Part shown: positions 7,037 to 15,007 of the stretch, in pieces | How the letters are laid out: each line of letters starts with the position of its first letter | Position numbering within the stretch: position 1 is the stretch's first letter | IMG/VR virus record: IMGVR_UViG_3300008261_000124 | Location: 1-60,271 of that record | DNA length: 60,271 bases | Direction: 5' to 3' (one strand) | Source: a virus | Notes under the pieces: generated by a model | What the model was told of the DNA's origin: nothing | Seen by the model: only the letters and a program-made list of their open reading frames with translations | The model's database searches: none | Made by a program: the position numbers and the translations under genes

Positions 7037-7874
7037 AAAGTCTATGCTTATTAGACCTTCTAACAGGTCAACAGACTTCATTAGTCCAAGCTTTGGACAT
7101 GGTTGCTTAGGTTTCAACTGTAGTTATTGTTATATGAAAAGACATAAACCTACAGGTTTAACAGTAGCCACTAACACAGAAGATATACTTACAGCTATTG
7201 ATCATCATTCTTGGTTTGCTGATGTAGAGAAACCTAATCAAACTCATGATGAATATATAAGCTACGACATCTCTTGCAATGAGGACCTAGCTTTACATTT
7301 AAAGTATCATGAGTGGAAAAAGATTTTTGACTTCTTTAAGAATCACCCAAAAGCTATGGGATCTTTTGCTACTAAGTATGTAAACAAAAAACTGCTTGAA
7401 TATAATCCAGAAGATAAAATTAGAATAAGATTTAGCTTAATGCCTCAAGTATATGCTGATCAGTTGGAACCTAATACTAGTAGTATAGAAGAAAGAATAA
7501 AAGCTATTGACCAGTTTATTGATGCTGGATATGATGTGCACATAAATTTCTCTCCTGTAATAGTTACTAAAAATTGGTTATTAGAGTATGAAGAGTTGTT
7601 TATTCAAGTTAATAGCTTTGTAAAGAATAAAGAAAAGATCAAAGCCGAGGTAATATTTCTTACTCACAATGAAGGTAAGCATCAGTATAATCTAGCCAAC
7701 AATCTACCAGGAGAAGATCTATTATGGAAGCCTGAGATACAAGAAGGTAAGATTTCACAGTATGGTGGAGAAAATATTAGATATAAACATGATCTCAAAG
7801 CTGAGTATATAAGACAGTGGACCGAACTACATGATAAGATACTCCCATGGAACACTATTCGGTATTGCTTTTAA
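7017..7874 (+). CDS. Radical SAM protein, spore photoproduct lyase/SplB-like
   Basis: Radical SAM enzymes bind a [4Fe-4S] cluster through three cysteines; the SplB family repairs UV thymine dimers or modifies nucleic acids. Near the N-terminus (residues 30-38) the protein has GCLGFNCSYCY, followed by MKRHKPTGL, a placement typical of SplB-like proteins. The spacing is CX4CX2C rather than the canonical CX3CX2C. The central SPVIVTKNW and DAGYDVHINFSPV segments resemble the barrel strands of that family. Length is 285 aa with the ATG at 7017; a GTG at 7014 is also possible. A DNA repair role is likely but unproven. Confidence 0.7.
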   Translation: MVEKVTRKSMLIRPSNRSTDFISPSFGHGCLGFNCSYCYMKRHKPTGLTVATNTEDILTAIDHHSWFADVEKPNQTHDEYISYDISCNEDLALHLKYHEWKKIFDFFKNHPKAMGSFATKYVNKKLLEYNPEDKIRIRFSLMPQVYADQLEPNTSSIEERIKAIDQFIDAGYDVHINFSPVIVTKNWLLEYEELFIQVNSFVKNKEKIKAEVIFLTHNEGKHQYNLANNLPGEDLLWKPEIQEGKISQYGGENIRYKHDLKAEYIRQWTELHDKILPWNTIRYCF

Positions 7875-7902
7875 ACAATTTAAAATAATAAAAAATATTA
7901 TC

Positions 7903-8379
7903 ATGAAAAGCTTTAATGTAAAAATAACAGCTGATGAACTAAAAACAATGTTAAAATTAGTTCTTTTGTGTAAAAATCCTGATAAGTTAGCAGATGTAAT
8001 AATAGGTAATCTTTCTAAAAATAGTGTTGGTTTAGAACAAGTTTATAAGGGTTTATTAAATATATTTCCAGAATGTCCTTATAAAGTAGGTCAATGGGTA
8101 TATGTAAATCTTAATGAATTTTATATTTGGCAAATAGATAAAGAAAAAACAAGACTTTTACCTCAAGTTTTAAATAATACATATTTACCAATAGAAATAA
8201 CTGATATTGATTTGTATTCTACATCACCTGTTAAAGCTAAAGCAACAATAATTAAGACAGGATCAGATACATCTGTAACAGAATCTGTGTATGCTGAATT
8301 AGATACAATAACGGGTATAGTAGAAAATTTAGAGGATTTTATTGAAAATATAGAAGGGATAGATAATGAAATTGTTTAA
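7903..8379 (+). CDS. Hypothetical protein (158 aa)
   Basis: The start at 7903 (MKSFNVKITADELKTMLK) is preferred because the longer in-frame version from 7831 overlaps the radical SAM gene and looks non-coding there. The N-terminal helical part carries VLLCKNPDKLADVIIGNL and the remainder is beta-rich. No motif is recognised. Confidence 0.55.
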   Translation: MKSFNVKITADELKTMLKLVLLCKNPDKLADVIIGNLSKNSVGLEQVYKGLLNIFPECPYKVGQWVYVNLNEFYIWQIDKEKTRLLPQVLNNTYLPIEITDIDLYSTSPVKAKATIIKTGSDTSVTESVYAELDTITGIVENLEDFIENIEGIDNEIV

Positions 8380-8385
8380 TCTTTT

Positions 8386-8393
8386 ATATTTGT
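8386..8393 (+). promoter_or_regulatory. TATATTTG box (Bacteroidota -7-like)
   Basis: A perfect match to the TAnnTTTG -7 element of Bacteroidota vegetative promoters, 8 bases before the ATG at 8402. It supports choosing that start. No clear -33 TTTG at the standard distance is visible. Confidence 0.4.
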
Positions 8394-8401
8394 GTAAAAT
8401 A

Positions 8402-8596
8402 ATGATTATGAGTGAAATAGAAGAAAAATCTTCATTTAAAAAACATAGAAAATATGTTTATTTAGACAAATATGAGTTTCAAATTGAAGATATTAAACAA
8501 GATATTTCTTATTTAAGAAAAACTGTTTTGATTACTACAATTGCATTAACACTTGTGTCTGTAGTATTAGCTTTAAAAGAATTAAATATATTGTAG
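8402..8596 (+). CDS. Small single-span membrane protein
   Basis: The product is 64 residues: a charged, probably coiled-coil N-terminus (EFQIEDIKQDISYLRKT) followed by one hydrophobic helix (VLITTIALTLVSVVLALKEL) near the C-terminus. The start at 8402 is chosen because a TATATTTG box lies just before it and the upstream in-frame ATG at 8366 overlaps the previous gene. Single-span proteins of this shape resemble tail-anchored phage proteins; function is unknown. Confidence 0.5.
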   Translation: MIMSEIEEKSSFKKHRKYVYLDKYEFQIEDIKQDISYLRKTVLITTIALTLVSVVLALKELNIL

Positions 8597-8902
8597 ATGA
8601 TAATTTACCAGCTTCCTAACGGCAGGATAGTGTATATCTCCATAGAAGAATATTTAAACATTTCAGATAATGATCTGAATAACATAACAGGGGGAGAATA
8701 TCCAAAATCTGTGTGGGAAGGCTCGGTATTAGATTGTAAAAGTTCTAAAAAAAGAACTACTGTAAATAATGAACTAGATTATATACCTGATAGTGAAGAA
8801 ATTGAATCAGTATATACTCAAGTGTCTATAAATTCCTTAACAATGGATGAAATAGAATCTATGGAAGACCAAGATGATATTTCAGAAGAAGAAGAAAGCT
8901 AA
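8597..8902 (+). CDS. Acidic hypothetical protein
   Basis: The product is 101 residues with a very acidic C-terminus (MDEIESMEDQDDISEEEES). It begins MIIYQLPNGRIVYISIEEYLN, which looks like a small beta-rich domain. It directly follows the membrane protein and is the last gene before a terminator. Confidence 0.5.
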   Translation: MIIYQLPNGRIVYISIEEYLNISDNDLNNITGGEYPKSVWEGSVLDCKSSKKRTTVNNELDYIPDSEEIESVYTQVSINSLTMDEIESMEDQDDISEEEES

Positions 8903-8933
8903 TTATTAATAAAAAATAATTGCTAAAAATGTG

Positions 8934-8962
8934 AAAACCAGGATGAGTTGCCTGGTTTTTTG
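8934..8962 (+). terminator. Intrinsic terminator
   Basis: AAAACCAGG (8934-8942) pairs CCTGGTTTT (8951-8959) around an 8-base loop, with the T-run continuing to 8961. It ends the transcript of the preceding small genes. Confidence 0.8.
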
Positions 8963-9021
8963 CATTTATAATAATCACAACTCAAAATCAATTAATGTTT
9001 AACAACTAAAAACTAATCAAA

Positions 9022-9492
9022 ATGAATAGCAAAGTAAAAGTAACAGCAGATGAATTAGGTAATGTAGTAGTAGTATCAAAAAACAATCCAACATGGGCTC
9101 ACATTAGAGTAGAACAAACAAGAGTTGTGGTTGATGATAATGGTTTTGCTAGAAAAAGATCTATTAGTGCACTAATTCATGGTACAACAGAAGATTTAAA
9201 ATCTTTTGGTTGGGTGTTAGGACAAGAATTATCTGGTAAAATTATTTTCAAAGAAAGTTTACAACCATTCAATATGAAAGAACCTGAACGTGATTATAAA
9301 ATTGCAGGTAAAACAGGTATTGTATGTTGTTTAGATGGACAACCTATTTATAGAAAAACTTTCTATACTTTAAATTCTAATTCAGAAGATTTAGCTATTG
9401 CTCATAATAATACAGAAGATATTAGAGCAGCATATAGTACACTTACTGAAACAGATATTCAAGAATCCCAAGATTTATCAGTAGATCTTTAA
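9022..9492 (+). CDS. Conserved-looking protein in its own transcription unit
   Basis: The product is 156 residues (MNSKVKVTADELGNVVVVSKNN), beta-rich, with the repeated pattern of a small OB- or sandwich-like fold and an acidic C-terminus (ESQDLSVDL). It is bounded on both sides by intrinsic terminators, so it is probably monocistronic and strongly expressed early. The leader AACAACTAAAAACTAATC-AAA-ATG matches that of the gene at 2195. Nucleic-acid binding is a reasonable guess, not shown. Confidence 0.55.
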   Translation: MNSKVKVTADELGNVVVVSKNNPTWAHIRVEQTRVVVDDNGFARKRSISALIHGTTEDLKSFGWVLGQELSGKIIFKESLQPFNMKEPERDYKIAGKTGIVCCLDGQPIYRKTFYTLNSNSEDLAIAHNNTEDIRAAYSTLTETDIQESQDLSVDL

Positions 9493-9500
9493 CAGTAACC

Positions 9501-9533
9501 AAGGAGAGGTAATAAAACCTCTCCTTTATTATT
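9501..9533 (+). terminator. Intrinsic terminator
   Basis: AAGGAGAGGT (9501-9510) pairs perfectly with ACCTCTCCTT (9517-9526) around a 6-base loop, followed by a T/A-rich tail. It closes the one-gene unit at 9022. Confidence 0.75.
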
Positions 9534-9555
9534 TATAAACTTAACACCCTTAATT

Positions 9556-9993
9556 ATGTATACTAGAAAAAACCCTTACATTAATCATTATGAGAAAGAT
9601 CCTTATAATGATCATCAAAACTTTCTTTACAATAGAGCTTTACATGGTTTAAATATCTATTCTAAGAAAGAATTAAATGAACTAACTGTGGAAAAGAAAA
9701 AGAGAATCTTAAGAATTTACAAAAAAACACAGTATGTACTTAATCTATGGAAACAAGAACTTGTCAATGAAATGGCAAATGCTTTGTTTATGAATTTGTT
9801 TCCTAGAATGTCAATAACTCAAGAGATATTACACTTTGGAATAGAAGGTGATGAAACTTATATTAATAAATTAAGTTTTAAGATGTTGAAAATTAATAAA
9901 TCTCAGATTATTGAAAAACTCATTGAAAATAAACTATTACCTAAAAATTTTAACCAATTAGAACAAACTTATGAAAATAGAATCAGTCATTAA
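9556..9993 (+). CDS. Hypothetical protein (145 aa)
   Basis: An aromatic, polar N-terminus (NPYINHYEKDPYNDHQNFLYNRALHGLN) precedes a strongly helical, basic body with KKKRILRIYKKTQYVLNLWKQELVNEMANALFMNLFP. No catalytic motif is seen. It overlaps the next gene by 23 bases. Confidence 0.55.
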   Translation: MYTRKNPYINHYEKDPYNDHQNFLYNRALHGLNIYSKKELNELTVEKKKRILRIYKKTQYVLNLWKQELVNEMANALFMNLFPRMSITQEILHFGIEGDETYINKLSFKMLKINKSQIIEKLIENKLLPKNFNQLEQTYENRISH

Positions 9994-10204
9994 TGGAGGA
10001 GTATATATTTTACTTAGTCCAGAAAACAGCATGGAAGAAGAATTAATTAAAACTTTATGTAAACAAGAAAATGATATAGTTCAGATTAGATCTAATTTAA
10101 TTGTTTTAAATCAATCATTTACTAATGGTGTATTGATAGGTAAGAAGGTAGTGGGATCATTAAAAAGTAGAAATGACATTGAAGACAAAAAAGAAGAAGT
10201 GTAG
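9971..10204 (+). CDS. Hypothetical protein (77 aa)
   Basis: It begins MKIESVINGGVYILLSPENSMEEELIKTL and overlaps both neighbours (23 and 32 bases). It is probably a small mixed alpha/beta protein. Function is unknown. Confidence 0.4.
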   Translation: MKIESVINGGVYILLSPENSMEEELIKTLCKQENDIVQIRSNLIVLNQSFTNGVLIGKKVVGSLKSRNDIEDKKEEV

Positions 10205-10601
10205 TATTTGTGAAGAAGAGACTTTTATTTGGGCTAACCGAGATGGTATGAAGTTATGTAAGCAATGTTCTTATAATGGAGTTGCCAAACTTAGTAAAAT
10301 TAAACCAACTGCTAAGCATAAACCAATAGCATCTCGGACCCAAAAAAGGTCTAAAGAAGAAAGATTATATTCTGCTAAGAGAATACTTTATCTTCAAAAT
10401 CATCCTATGTGTGAAGCACATTTACCTGGTATATGTACAGAGTATTCTACTGATATTCATCACATGTCTGGTAAAATAGGTGATCTGTTAACAGATGAAA
10501 GATATTTTAAAGCTTTGTGTAGATCATGTCACACTTTTGTAGAAAATAATCCAGAAGTAGCAAAAGAAAAAGGATTTAGTATTAACAGATTAACAAAATA
10601 A
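10173..10601 (+). CDS. HNH endonuclease with N-terminal zinc ribbon (NinG-like)
   Basis: The product is 142 residues. The N-terminus carries CSIC and CKQC, a zinc ribbon. The C-terminal half has the HNH core DIHHMSGKIGDLLTDE followed by LCRSCH, where the paired histidines and the C-x-x-C-H serve as metal ligands, plus a NPEVAKEKGFS tail common in phage recombination nucleases of the NinG/HNH type. Role: cutting DNA junctions or processing ends during replication and recombination. It is not mobile-looking, as no intron or NUMOD repeat is attached. Confidence 0.75.
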   Translation: MTLKTKKKKCSICEEETFIWANRDGMKLCKQCSYNGVAKLSKIKPTAKHKPIASRTQKRSKEERLYSAKRILYLQNHPMCEAHLPGICTEYSTDIHHMSGKIGDLLTDERYFKALCRSCHTFVENNPEVAKEKGFSINRLTK

Positions 10602-10603
10602 TT

Positions 10604-10903
10604 ATGGGATACATAACAATAAATAGAGATATAGATGTAGACTTTGATGAAATAGAAGATTCTGATATTCTAGATATAATAGAAGATAGACTTGATACTT
10701 ATAAGAGAAGACAAAATAAGTTAGCTCATGCAGATCTTATAAATGATATCAAGGATCTGATTAAGGATTCAACAAGTCTACCAGAATCTAACACTACACA
10801 TATTGATGAAGGTTCTTTATATTATGAACTTAAACTTAAAGTATGTAAAGAGCTTATGAGCAAGTATAGTCTAGAACAATTAGAAACATTTTTAAATAAA
10901 TAA
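10604..10903 (+). CDS. Hypothetical acidic protein (99 aa)
   Basis: MGYITINRDIDVDFDEIEDSDILDIIEDRLD gives an Asp-rich N-terminus, and the C-terminus is a helical LKVCKELMSKYSLEQLETFL. It follows the HNH gene after two bases. Function is unknown. Confidence 0.5.
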   Translation: MGYITINRDIDVDFDEIEDSDILDIIEDRLDTYKRRQNKLAHADLINDIKDLIKDSTSLPESNTTHIDEGSLYYELKLKVCKELMSKYSLEQLETFLNK

Positions 10904-10904
10904 T

Positions 10905-11030
10905 ATGAATGAATTTATATGTAGTGAGTGTGGTACCAAGTACAGCTCACCAGAATTAACACCTCCTCCAGGAATAAAGTGGAGTGATGGTCATGTATGT
11001 ACACCTAAACCTGTAAACAATGGAAAATGA
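10905..11030 (+). CDS. Tiny zinc-knuckle-like protein (41 aa)
   Basis: MNEFICSECGTKYSSPELTP has CSEC and a later HVC, a possible single zinc site of the CxxC...H-x-C type. It overlaps the next gene by 11 bases. Supported by motif and placement only. Confidence 0.45.
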   Translation: MNEFICSECGTKYSSPELTPPPGIKWSDGHVCTPKPVNNGK

Positions 11031-11391
11031 GTTTGTTAGCTATACCCAAGCTCTAGCTCTTAAAGAATTAGGGTTTAATGAACCTTGCCTCTCTTTATAC
11101 TTAGATAATCACAAGAAAACAATGACAAGTAGTATGAAGGGAGCAGACACGAATAGTTGGTTAAAAGAACATTATTCAGGATATGGAAATAGTATTACTG
11201 CACCACTCAAACAACAAGCATTTAGATGGTTTAGAGAGAAACATAATTTACATCCAAGTATTATGTATAACGGTATTGGACAATATGATTTTACATTAAA
11301 AGGTGACTGGTCAGGTAGAATTTGGGATACCTATGAAGAAGCAGAACAAGCGTGCTTAGATAAATTAATAGAAATAGTTAAAATCAAATAA
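11020..11391 (+). CDS. Phage protein of a common uncharacterised type
   Basis: The product is 123 residues. It opens FVSYTQALALKELGFNEPCLSLY, carries APLKQQAFRWFREKH in the middle and closes with YEEAEQACLDKLIEIVK. This three-part pattern recurs in Bacteroidota phages to my knowledge, but no function is assigned. No catalytic residues are evident. Confidence 0.65.
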   Translation: MENEFVSYTQALALKELGFNEPCLSLYLDNHKKTMTSSMKGADTNSWLKEHYSGYGNSITAPLKQQAFRWFREKHNLHPSIMYNGIGQYDFTLKGDWSGRIWDTYEEAEQACLDKLIEIVKIK

Positions 11392-11392
11392 C

Positions 11393-11590
11393 ATGGGACA
11401 AGAAGTTAAAAAAGTATGGTTACTCTTTGATGGTAGATATAAAACAGATCAAGACAATGCAGTATGCTTTGAAGCTTGTGAAACACTTAAAGAAGCTAAA
11501 AAGAATGCAAAAGAGTATGGTAATGATACTGTAATAGTTGAAACAGAAGTACACGGTAAATATCTTAAAAATCATAAAACTATAAATTAG
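11393..11590 (+). CDS. Hypothetical protein (65 aa)
   Basis: MGQEVKKVWLLFDGRYKTDQDNAVCFEACETLKEAKKNAKEYGNDTVIVE reads as a compact beta-alpha-beta protein. It sits in a tight run of small genes. Function is unknown. Confidence 0.45.
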   Translation: MGQEVKKVWLLFDGRYKTDQDNAVCFEACETLKEAKKNAKEYGNDTVIVETEVHGKYLKNHKTIN

Positions 11591-11591
11591 T

Positions 11592-11801
11592 ATGAAAAAT
11601 AAAAAAGAAACAACAGAACAAGCACCAGTAAATGTTCGTGATAAGACTCTTGATATATTGGAAGAGATGGAAAGAAATCTAGCAAGATTAAAGCTAGCTT
11701 TCAAAGCAGGTCTAGATGAGATGGGAGAGATTACAAAGGAAGATGTTGATTACAATATTAATATTGTAAGTAGATTAATGTATAAAAAATTTGGTAAATA
11801 A
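11592..11801 (+). CDS. Hypothetical protein (69 aa)
   Basis: A helical, charged protein with LDILEEMERNLARLKLAFKAGL, probably a short coiled coil. It begins one base after the previous stop. Function is unknown. Confidence 0.45.
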   Translation: MKNKKETTEQAPVNVRDKTLDILEEMERNLARLKLAFKAGLDEMGEITKEDVDYNINIVSRLMYKKFGK

Positions 11802-11856
11802 CAATTAAAACTTAGAAATCATCGGACAGTATTATAAAGCAGTAAACTTAGATAAT

Positions 11857-12354
11857 ATGGAGCATGTGTCTTCATATGATTATGGAAATGGTGCTAAATT
11901 AATGGAGCACAGTTACATAGGTAACAACTTTGTAGAAGCTGTAGAGTTTCTACTGATAAATGATGGTGATGATAAAGGTAGATGGGCAGACTCTAGAATA
12001 GTATGGGCAGGCGACTATGCTGATCTAGAAGAAAATGGAAAAAATATCTATGATAAAATTGCAGAAGACAATGGTTTACAATTTTTAGTAGAAGCTGTAC
12101 CATCTAAGTATCCCTACCTGGTTAACTGGGACAAGAAAGAGTATGTAGATAAAAGAAAGTGTCCTACCCCTGGAAAAGGTAATGATTGGCAAATACACCC
12201 ACTCCCATTACTAACCTGTGAAGGTAATGGTAGAGGTGGTGGAGATTACCATGGAGATAACGATTATGTAGGAACATGGTCAAGATGTGTAGTCAATCTA
12301 ATGAAAGAGATACCTGAAGGATTTACAGAAATAACTCCTAACTTTATAGAATGA
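11857..12354 (+). CDS. Phage protein of unknown function (165 aa)
   Basis: The N-terminus GNGAKLMEHSYIGNNFVEAVEFLL is followed by VWAGDYADLEENGKNIYD and a Gly-rich GRGGGDYHGDNDYVGTWSR segment. The VWAGDYAD pattern looks familiar from phages, but I cannot name a function. It overlaps the next gene by four bases. Confidence 0.55.
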   Translation: MEHVSSYDYGNGAKLMEHSYIGNNFVEAVEFLLINDGDDKGRWADSRIVWAGDYADLEENGKNIYDKIAEDNGLQFLVEAVPSKYPYLVNWDKKEYVDKRKCPTPGKGNDWQIHPLPLLTCEGNGRGGGDYHGDNDYVGTWSRCVVNLMKEIPEGFTEITPNFIE

Positions 12355-12584
12355 CAACAATACATGAGCTACAACAAATACTATGGGTTACAACTCCACA
12401 TGGAGATGGTATAGCATTATTTATAATGGATTATGGTATGCAAAACAACACAGTATGGGTTGTAGCTCTTGAAAATGATGGTTCTATAAAACATTATGAT
12501 AGTAGTCAAATAAAACTTTGTTATAATCACACAATTAATTTTAATATAAATGGGAAAAATGAAAGATTTAACAATAAAATTTAA
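12351..12584 (+). CDS. Hypothetical protein (77 aa)
   Basis: MTTIHELQQILWVTTPHGDGIALFIMDYGMQNNTVWVVALENDG looks like a small beta barrel (SH3-like), plausibly nucleic-acid or protein binding. It overlaps both neighbours. Confidence 0.5.
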   Translation: MTTIHELQQILWVTTPHGDGIALFIMDYGMQNNTVWVVALENDGSIKHYDSSQIKLCYNHTINFNINGKNERFNNKI

Positions 12585-12864
12585 AGGTTATCAAATCAGT
12601 GGAATTGCTCATTTAAAATTATGGGGTGGAGATGAAGGAACTATAAATATGGATAAATGTTTTATACCAGTAGATGAATTAACTCACAACAGAATTAAAA
12701 TCTGTATAAATGATGCAGGATTTGGTTGTGAAAAAATAACATCAGCTAGAGTAGACATTCATAAAATATATGGTGAACCACCTTATTATAAAGAATATGA
12801 TAGAAGTATAATTTTAGATGAACAACAATGCTTTGATGGCATAAGAGGTGTATTTTATGAATAA
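12550..12864 (+). CDS. Hypothetical protein (104 aa)
   Basis: A beta-rich protein with FKGYQISGIAHLKLWGGDEGTINMDKCFIPVDEL. It lies immediately before and overlaps the helicase gene by 8 bases. Function is unknown. Confidence 0.5.
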   Translation: MGKMKDLTIKFKGYQISGIAHLKLWGGDEGTINMDKCFIPVDELTHNRIKICINDAGFGCEKITSARVDIHKIYGEPPYYKEYDRSIILDEQQCFDGIRGVFYE

Positions 12865-13951
12865 AACTAGAGAAATAATACAAAAAGAAGTTTTAGAAGT
12901 TTTAAGAAAAACAAAAAGAGGATGTGTAAATGTTAGTGTAGGTGTTGGTAAAACTTTAATAGGTTTAAAACACATGAGTGAAAACTTTACAGATGACTCA
13001 TTCTTTCTTGTTGCTGCTCCTAAAAAATCTATTATACAAAGTTGGAAAGAAGAAGCAAAAAAACATAATTTAGAATACTTATTAGATAATATAACCTTTA
13101 CAACCTATTTATCTTTAAAAAAACAAGACTTAGACTATAAATGTCTCTATCTTGATGAAGCACATAACCTTTTAGAATCACATGAGGTATGGTTAAGTGC
13201 ATATAAAGGAAACATAATAGGGTTGACAGGTACCCCACCTAAATATGTTGAAAGCAAAAGAGGAAAGCTTTTTAATAAATATGTTCCGGTTGTATATTCC
13301 TATGTAATAAATGATGCAGTAAATGATAAAATCTTAAATGATTATCAAATATATGTTCATGAATTGCATTTGTCTAAAGCTAAAACAATAAAAACAGGTA
13401 AAGCTCCTAAGATGTGGATGACTTCAGAACAAGAATCTTATAATTATTGGACAAATAGGGTTAATTTTGCTAAATCTCCTAAAGAAAAACAAATAATGAG
13501 TATCATGAGAATGAAAGCTATTATGAGTTATCCTAGTAAAGAGCAATATGTAAAAAAACTTATAGAAACTATAAATGATAAACTTATAATATTTGCTAAT
13601 ACTCAAGAACAAGCTGATAAATTTGGTGTAGCAAGTTATCATAGTAATAATATAGAATCCTCTGATAATTTAGATTTGTTTAAAAAAGGTATTATTAATC
13701 AATTATCTTGTGTTTTACAATTAAGTGAAGGTGTAAATATTCCTAATTTAAAATCGGGTATAATTATGCATGCTTATGGTAATGAAAGAAAAAGTCAACA
13801 GCGGATAGGCCGGCTGATGAGGATGAATCCTGATCAAAAAGCAACTATACATATACTATGTTATAAAGATACTGTAGATGAAACTTGGGTAAAGAATTCA
13901 TTAGAAGATTATGATAATAATAAAATAATATGGACAGACAACTATTTTTAG
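12857..13951 (+). CDS. SF2 DNA helicase
   Basis: The product is 364 residues with the full set of superfamily 2 motifs: Walker A VGVGKT (about 28-33), DEAH box (about 100-103), GLTGTPP (motif III-like), and motif VI QQRIGRLMRM near the C-terminus. It is short and has no extra domains, resembling compact phage UvsW/SNF2-type helicases that remodel replication forks or recombination intermediates. ATG 12857 is chosen over a GTG at 12848. The gene overlaps the ClpS-like gene by 22 bases. Confidence 0.9.
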   Translation: MNKTREIIQKEVLEVLRKTKRGCVNVSVGVGKTLIGLKHMSENFTDDSFFLVAAPKKSIIQSWKEEAKKHNLEYLLDNITFTTYLSLKKQDLDYKCLYLDEAHNLLESHEVWLSAYKGNIIGLTGTPPKYVESKRGKLFNKYVPVVYSYVINDAVNDKILNDYQIYVHELHLSKAKTIKTGKAPKMWMTSEQESYNYWTNRVNFAKSPKEKQIMSIMRMKAIMSYPSKEQYVKKLIETINDKLIIFANTQEQADKFGVASYHSNNIESSDNLDLFKKGIINQLSCVLQLSEGVNIPNLKSGIIMHAYGNERKSQQRIGRLMRMNPDQKATIHILCYKDTVDETWVKNSLEDYDNNKIIWTDNYF

Positions 13952-14241
13952 ACAACCAAATGGTTGAAATTGAACATGATGTAGATTTAGAAGAGGCAAT
14001 AAAAGAACTAATAGAACCAACACTTGCTATTGTAGTTTATAATGATGACTATAATACTTTTCAGCATGTTATTGAATGTTTTGTGGCTTATTGTGATCAC
14101 AGTCCTCATCAAGCAGAACAATGTGCACTAATTATACATAACAATGGTAAATGTGCAGTAAAAAATGGATCTAAAGATAAACTTCAACCGATTTATGAAG
14201 CTTTATTAGAAAAAGGTTTAACTTGTAAAATTGAAAAATAA
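13930..14241 (+). CDS. ClpS-like adaptor protein
   Basis: ClpS delivers proteins with N-degrons to the ClpAP/ClpCP protease. Residues 31-90 match the family: TLAIVVYNDDYNTFQHVIE carries the N-D-D motif (38-40), and QCALIIHNNGKCAVK carries the histidine (70) of the substrate pocket. The spacing is the same as in E. coli ClpS (N34, D35-D36, H66). The phage could redirect or block the host N-end-rule pathway. The start may be internal (Met11). Confidence 0.82.
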   Translation: MDRQLFLDNQMVEIEHDVDLEEAIKELIEPTLAIVVYNDDYNTFQHVIECFVAYCDHSPHQAEQCALIIHNNGKCAVKNGSKDKLQPIYEALLEKGLTCKIEK

Positions 14242-14397
14242 ATGAGTTATAAATTAGCTAAAATGCAATCTGAAAGAAATGATAATTGTTTACCTGGGTA
14301 TAAACATGCATATGAAATTATAAAAGGGAGTGCTAAAAATTCCACTACTCCTAAATGGAAATGTAAAATATGTGGTAATATAGTAAAATCATCTTAA
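14242..14397 (+). CDS. Small zinc-binding-like protein (51 aa)
   Basis: MSYKLAKMQSERNDNCLPGYK ends in KCKICGNIVKSS. CKIC plus the earlier Cys could form a zinc site. It starts one base after the ClpS-like gene. No function is recognised. Confidence 0.4.
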   Translation: MSYKLAKMQSERNDNCLPGYKHAYEIIKGSAKNSTTPKWKCKICGNIVKSS

Positions 14398-14403
14398 TTT
14401 TAA

Positions 14404-14411
14404 TATTTTTG
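14404..14411 (+). promoter_or_regulatory. TATTTTTG box (-7-like)
   Basis: It matches TAnnTTTG and stands 4 bases before the ATG at 14416. The spacing would give a leaderless or nearly leaderless transcript, as at 32372. Confidence 0.35.
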
Positions 14412-14415
14412 TAAT

Positions 14416-14733
14416 ATGGCATGTACAGCAATTAAAATAGGAGATGTTAGAATAAAAATAATAACAACTCCGGTTTCTTTCCCTAATACAGAAGGAGTTA
14501 TAAGAAACTTTACAGATGTTCAATTATATAAATGTGATGATGATTTTATTCCAGAAGGATCTGCATCAAGAAGTATTCATGAAGATGATGAAGAAACTTA
14601 TCATAAAAAATTAAGAAAAGAATCTTTTGAAAGAGGTCATTTTGTGAAAGAAGAATCTACAGATATAGAATGGAATCCTGATTATAAACCAGAAGAAAAT
14701 GAATCTGCCCTTCAAAGTGATATGCTTGGATGA
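14416..14733 (+). CDS. Hypothetical protein (105 aa)
   Basis: MACTAIKIGDVRIKIITTPVSFPNTEGV is beta-rich. The C-terminal half is acidic and helical (DDEETYHKKLRKESFERGHF). It overlaps the next gene by 35 bases. Function is unknown. Confidence 0.5.
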   Translation: MACTAIKIGDVRIKIITTPVSFPNTEGVIRNFTDVQLYKCDDDFIPEGSASRSIHEDDEETYHKKLRKESFERGHFVKEESTDIEWNPDYKPEENESALQSDMLG

Positions 14734-15007
14734 TAGCAATAGACCAGAAAGCATTCCTACCAGTAAATGGATAAAAAAAGGTGAATCTTATACAGTAATC
14801 AAAATAGGTAAATTATTAATACAAAATGGACTTGTTGGTTTTAAACTACAAGAAGTTAATATTGATGATTGTTACCCATACCAATTTTTTTCTGCTAAAA
14901 GATTTGGTATTCCTACTCCAGATAAATGGATAGAAGAAGAATTAGAAAGATTACTAAAAGAAGCTCAAGAAGAAGTTAAAGAACTAAATACTTATTACAG
15001 TGAATGA
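14699..15007 (+). CDS. Conserved-looking phage protein (102 aa)
   Basis: VICLDDSNRPESIPTSKWIKKGESYTVIK is a distinctive opening that looks familiar from Bacteroidota phages and mobile elements, followed by GFKLQEVNIDD and an acidic coiled-coil tail. Probably a small beta barrel; function unknown. Confidence 0.55.
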   Translation: MNLPFKVICLDDSNRPESIPTSKWIKKGESYTVIKIGKLLIQNGLVGFKLQEVNIDDCYPYQFFSAKRFGIPTPDKWIEEELERLLKEAQEEVKELNTYYSE

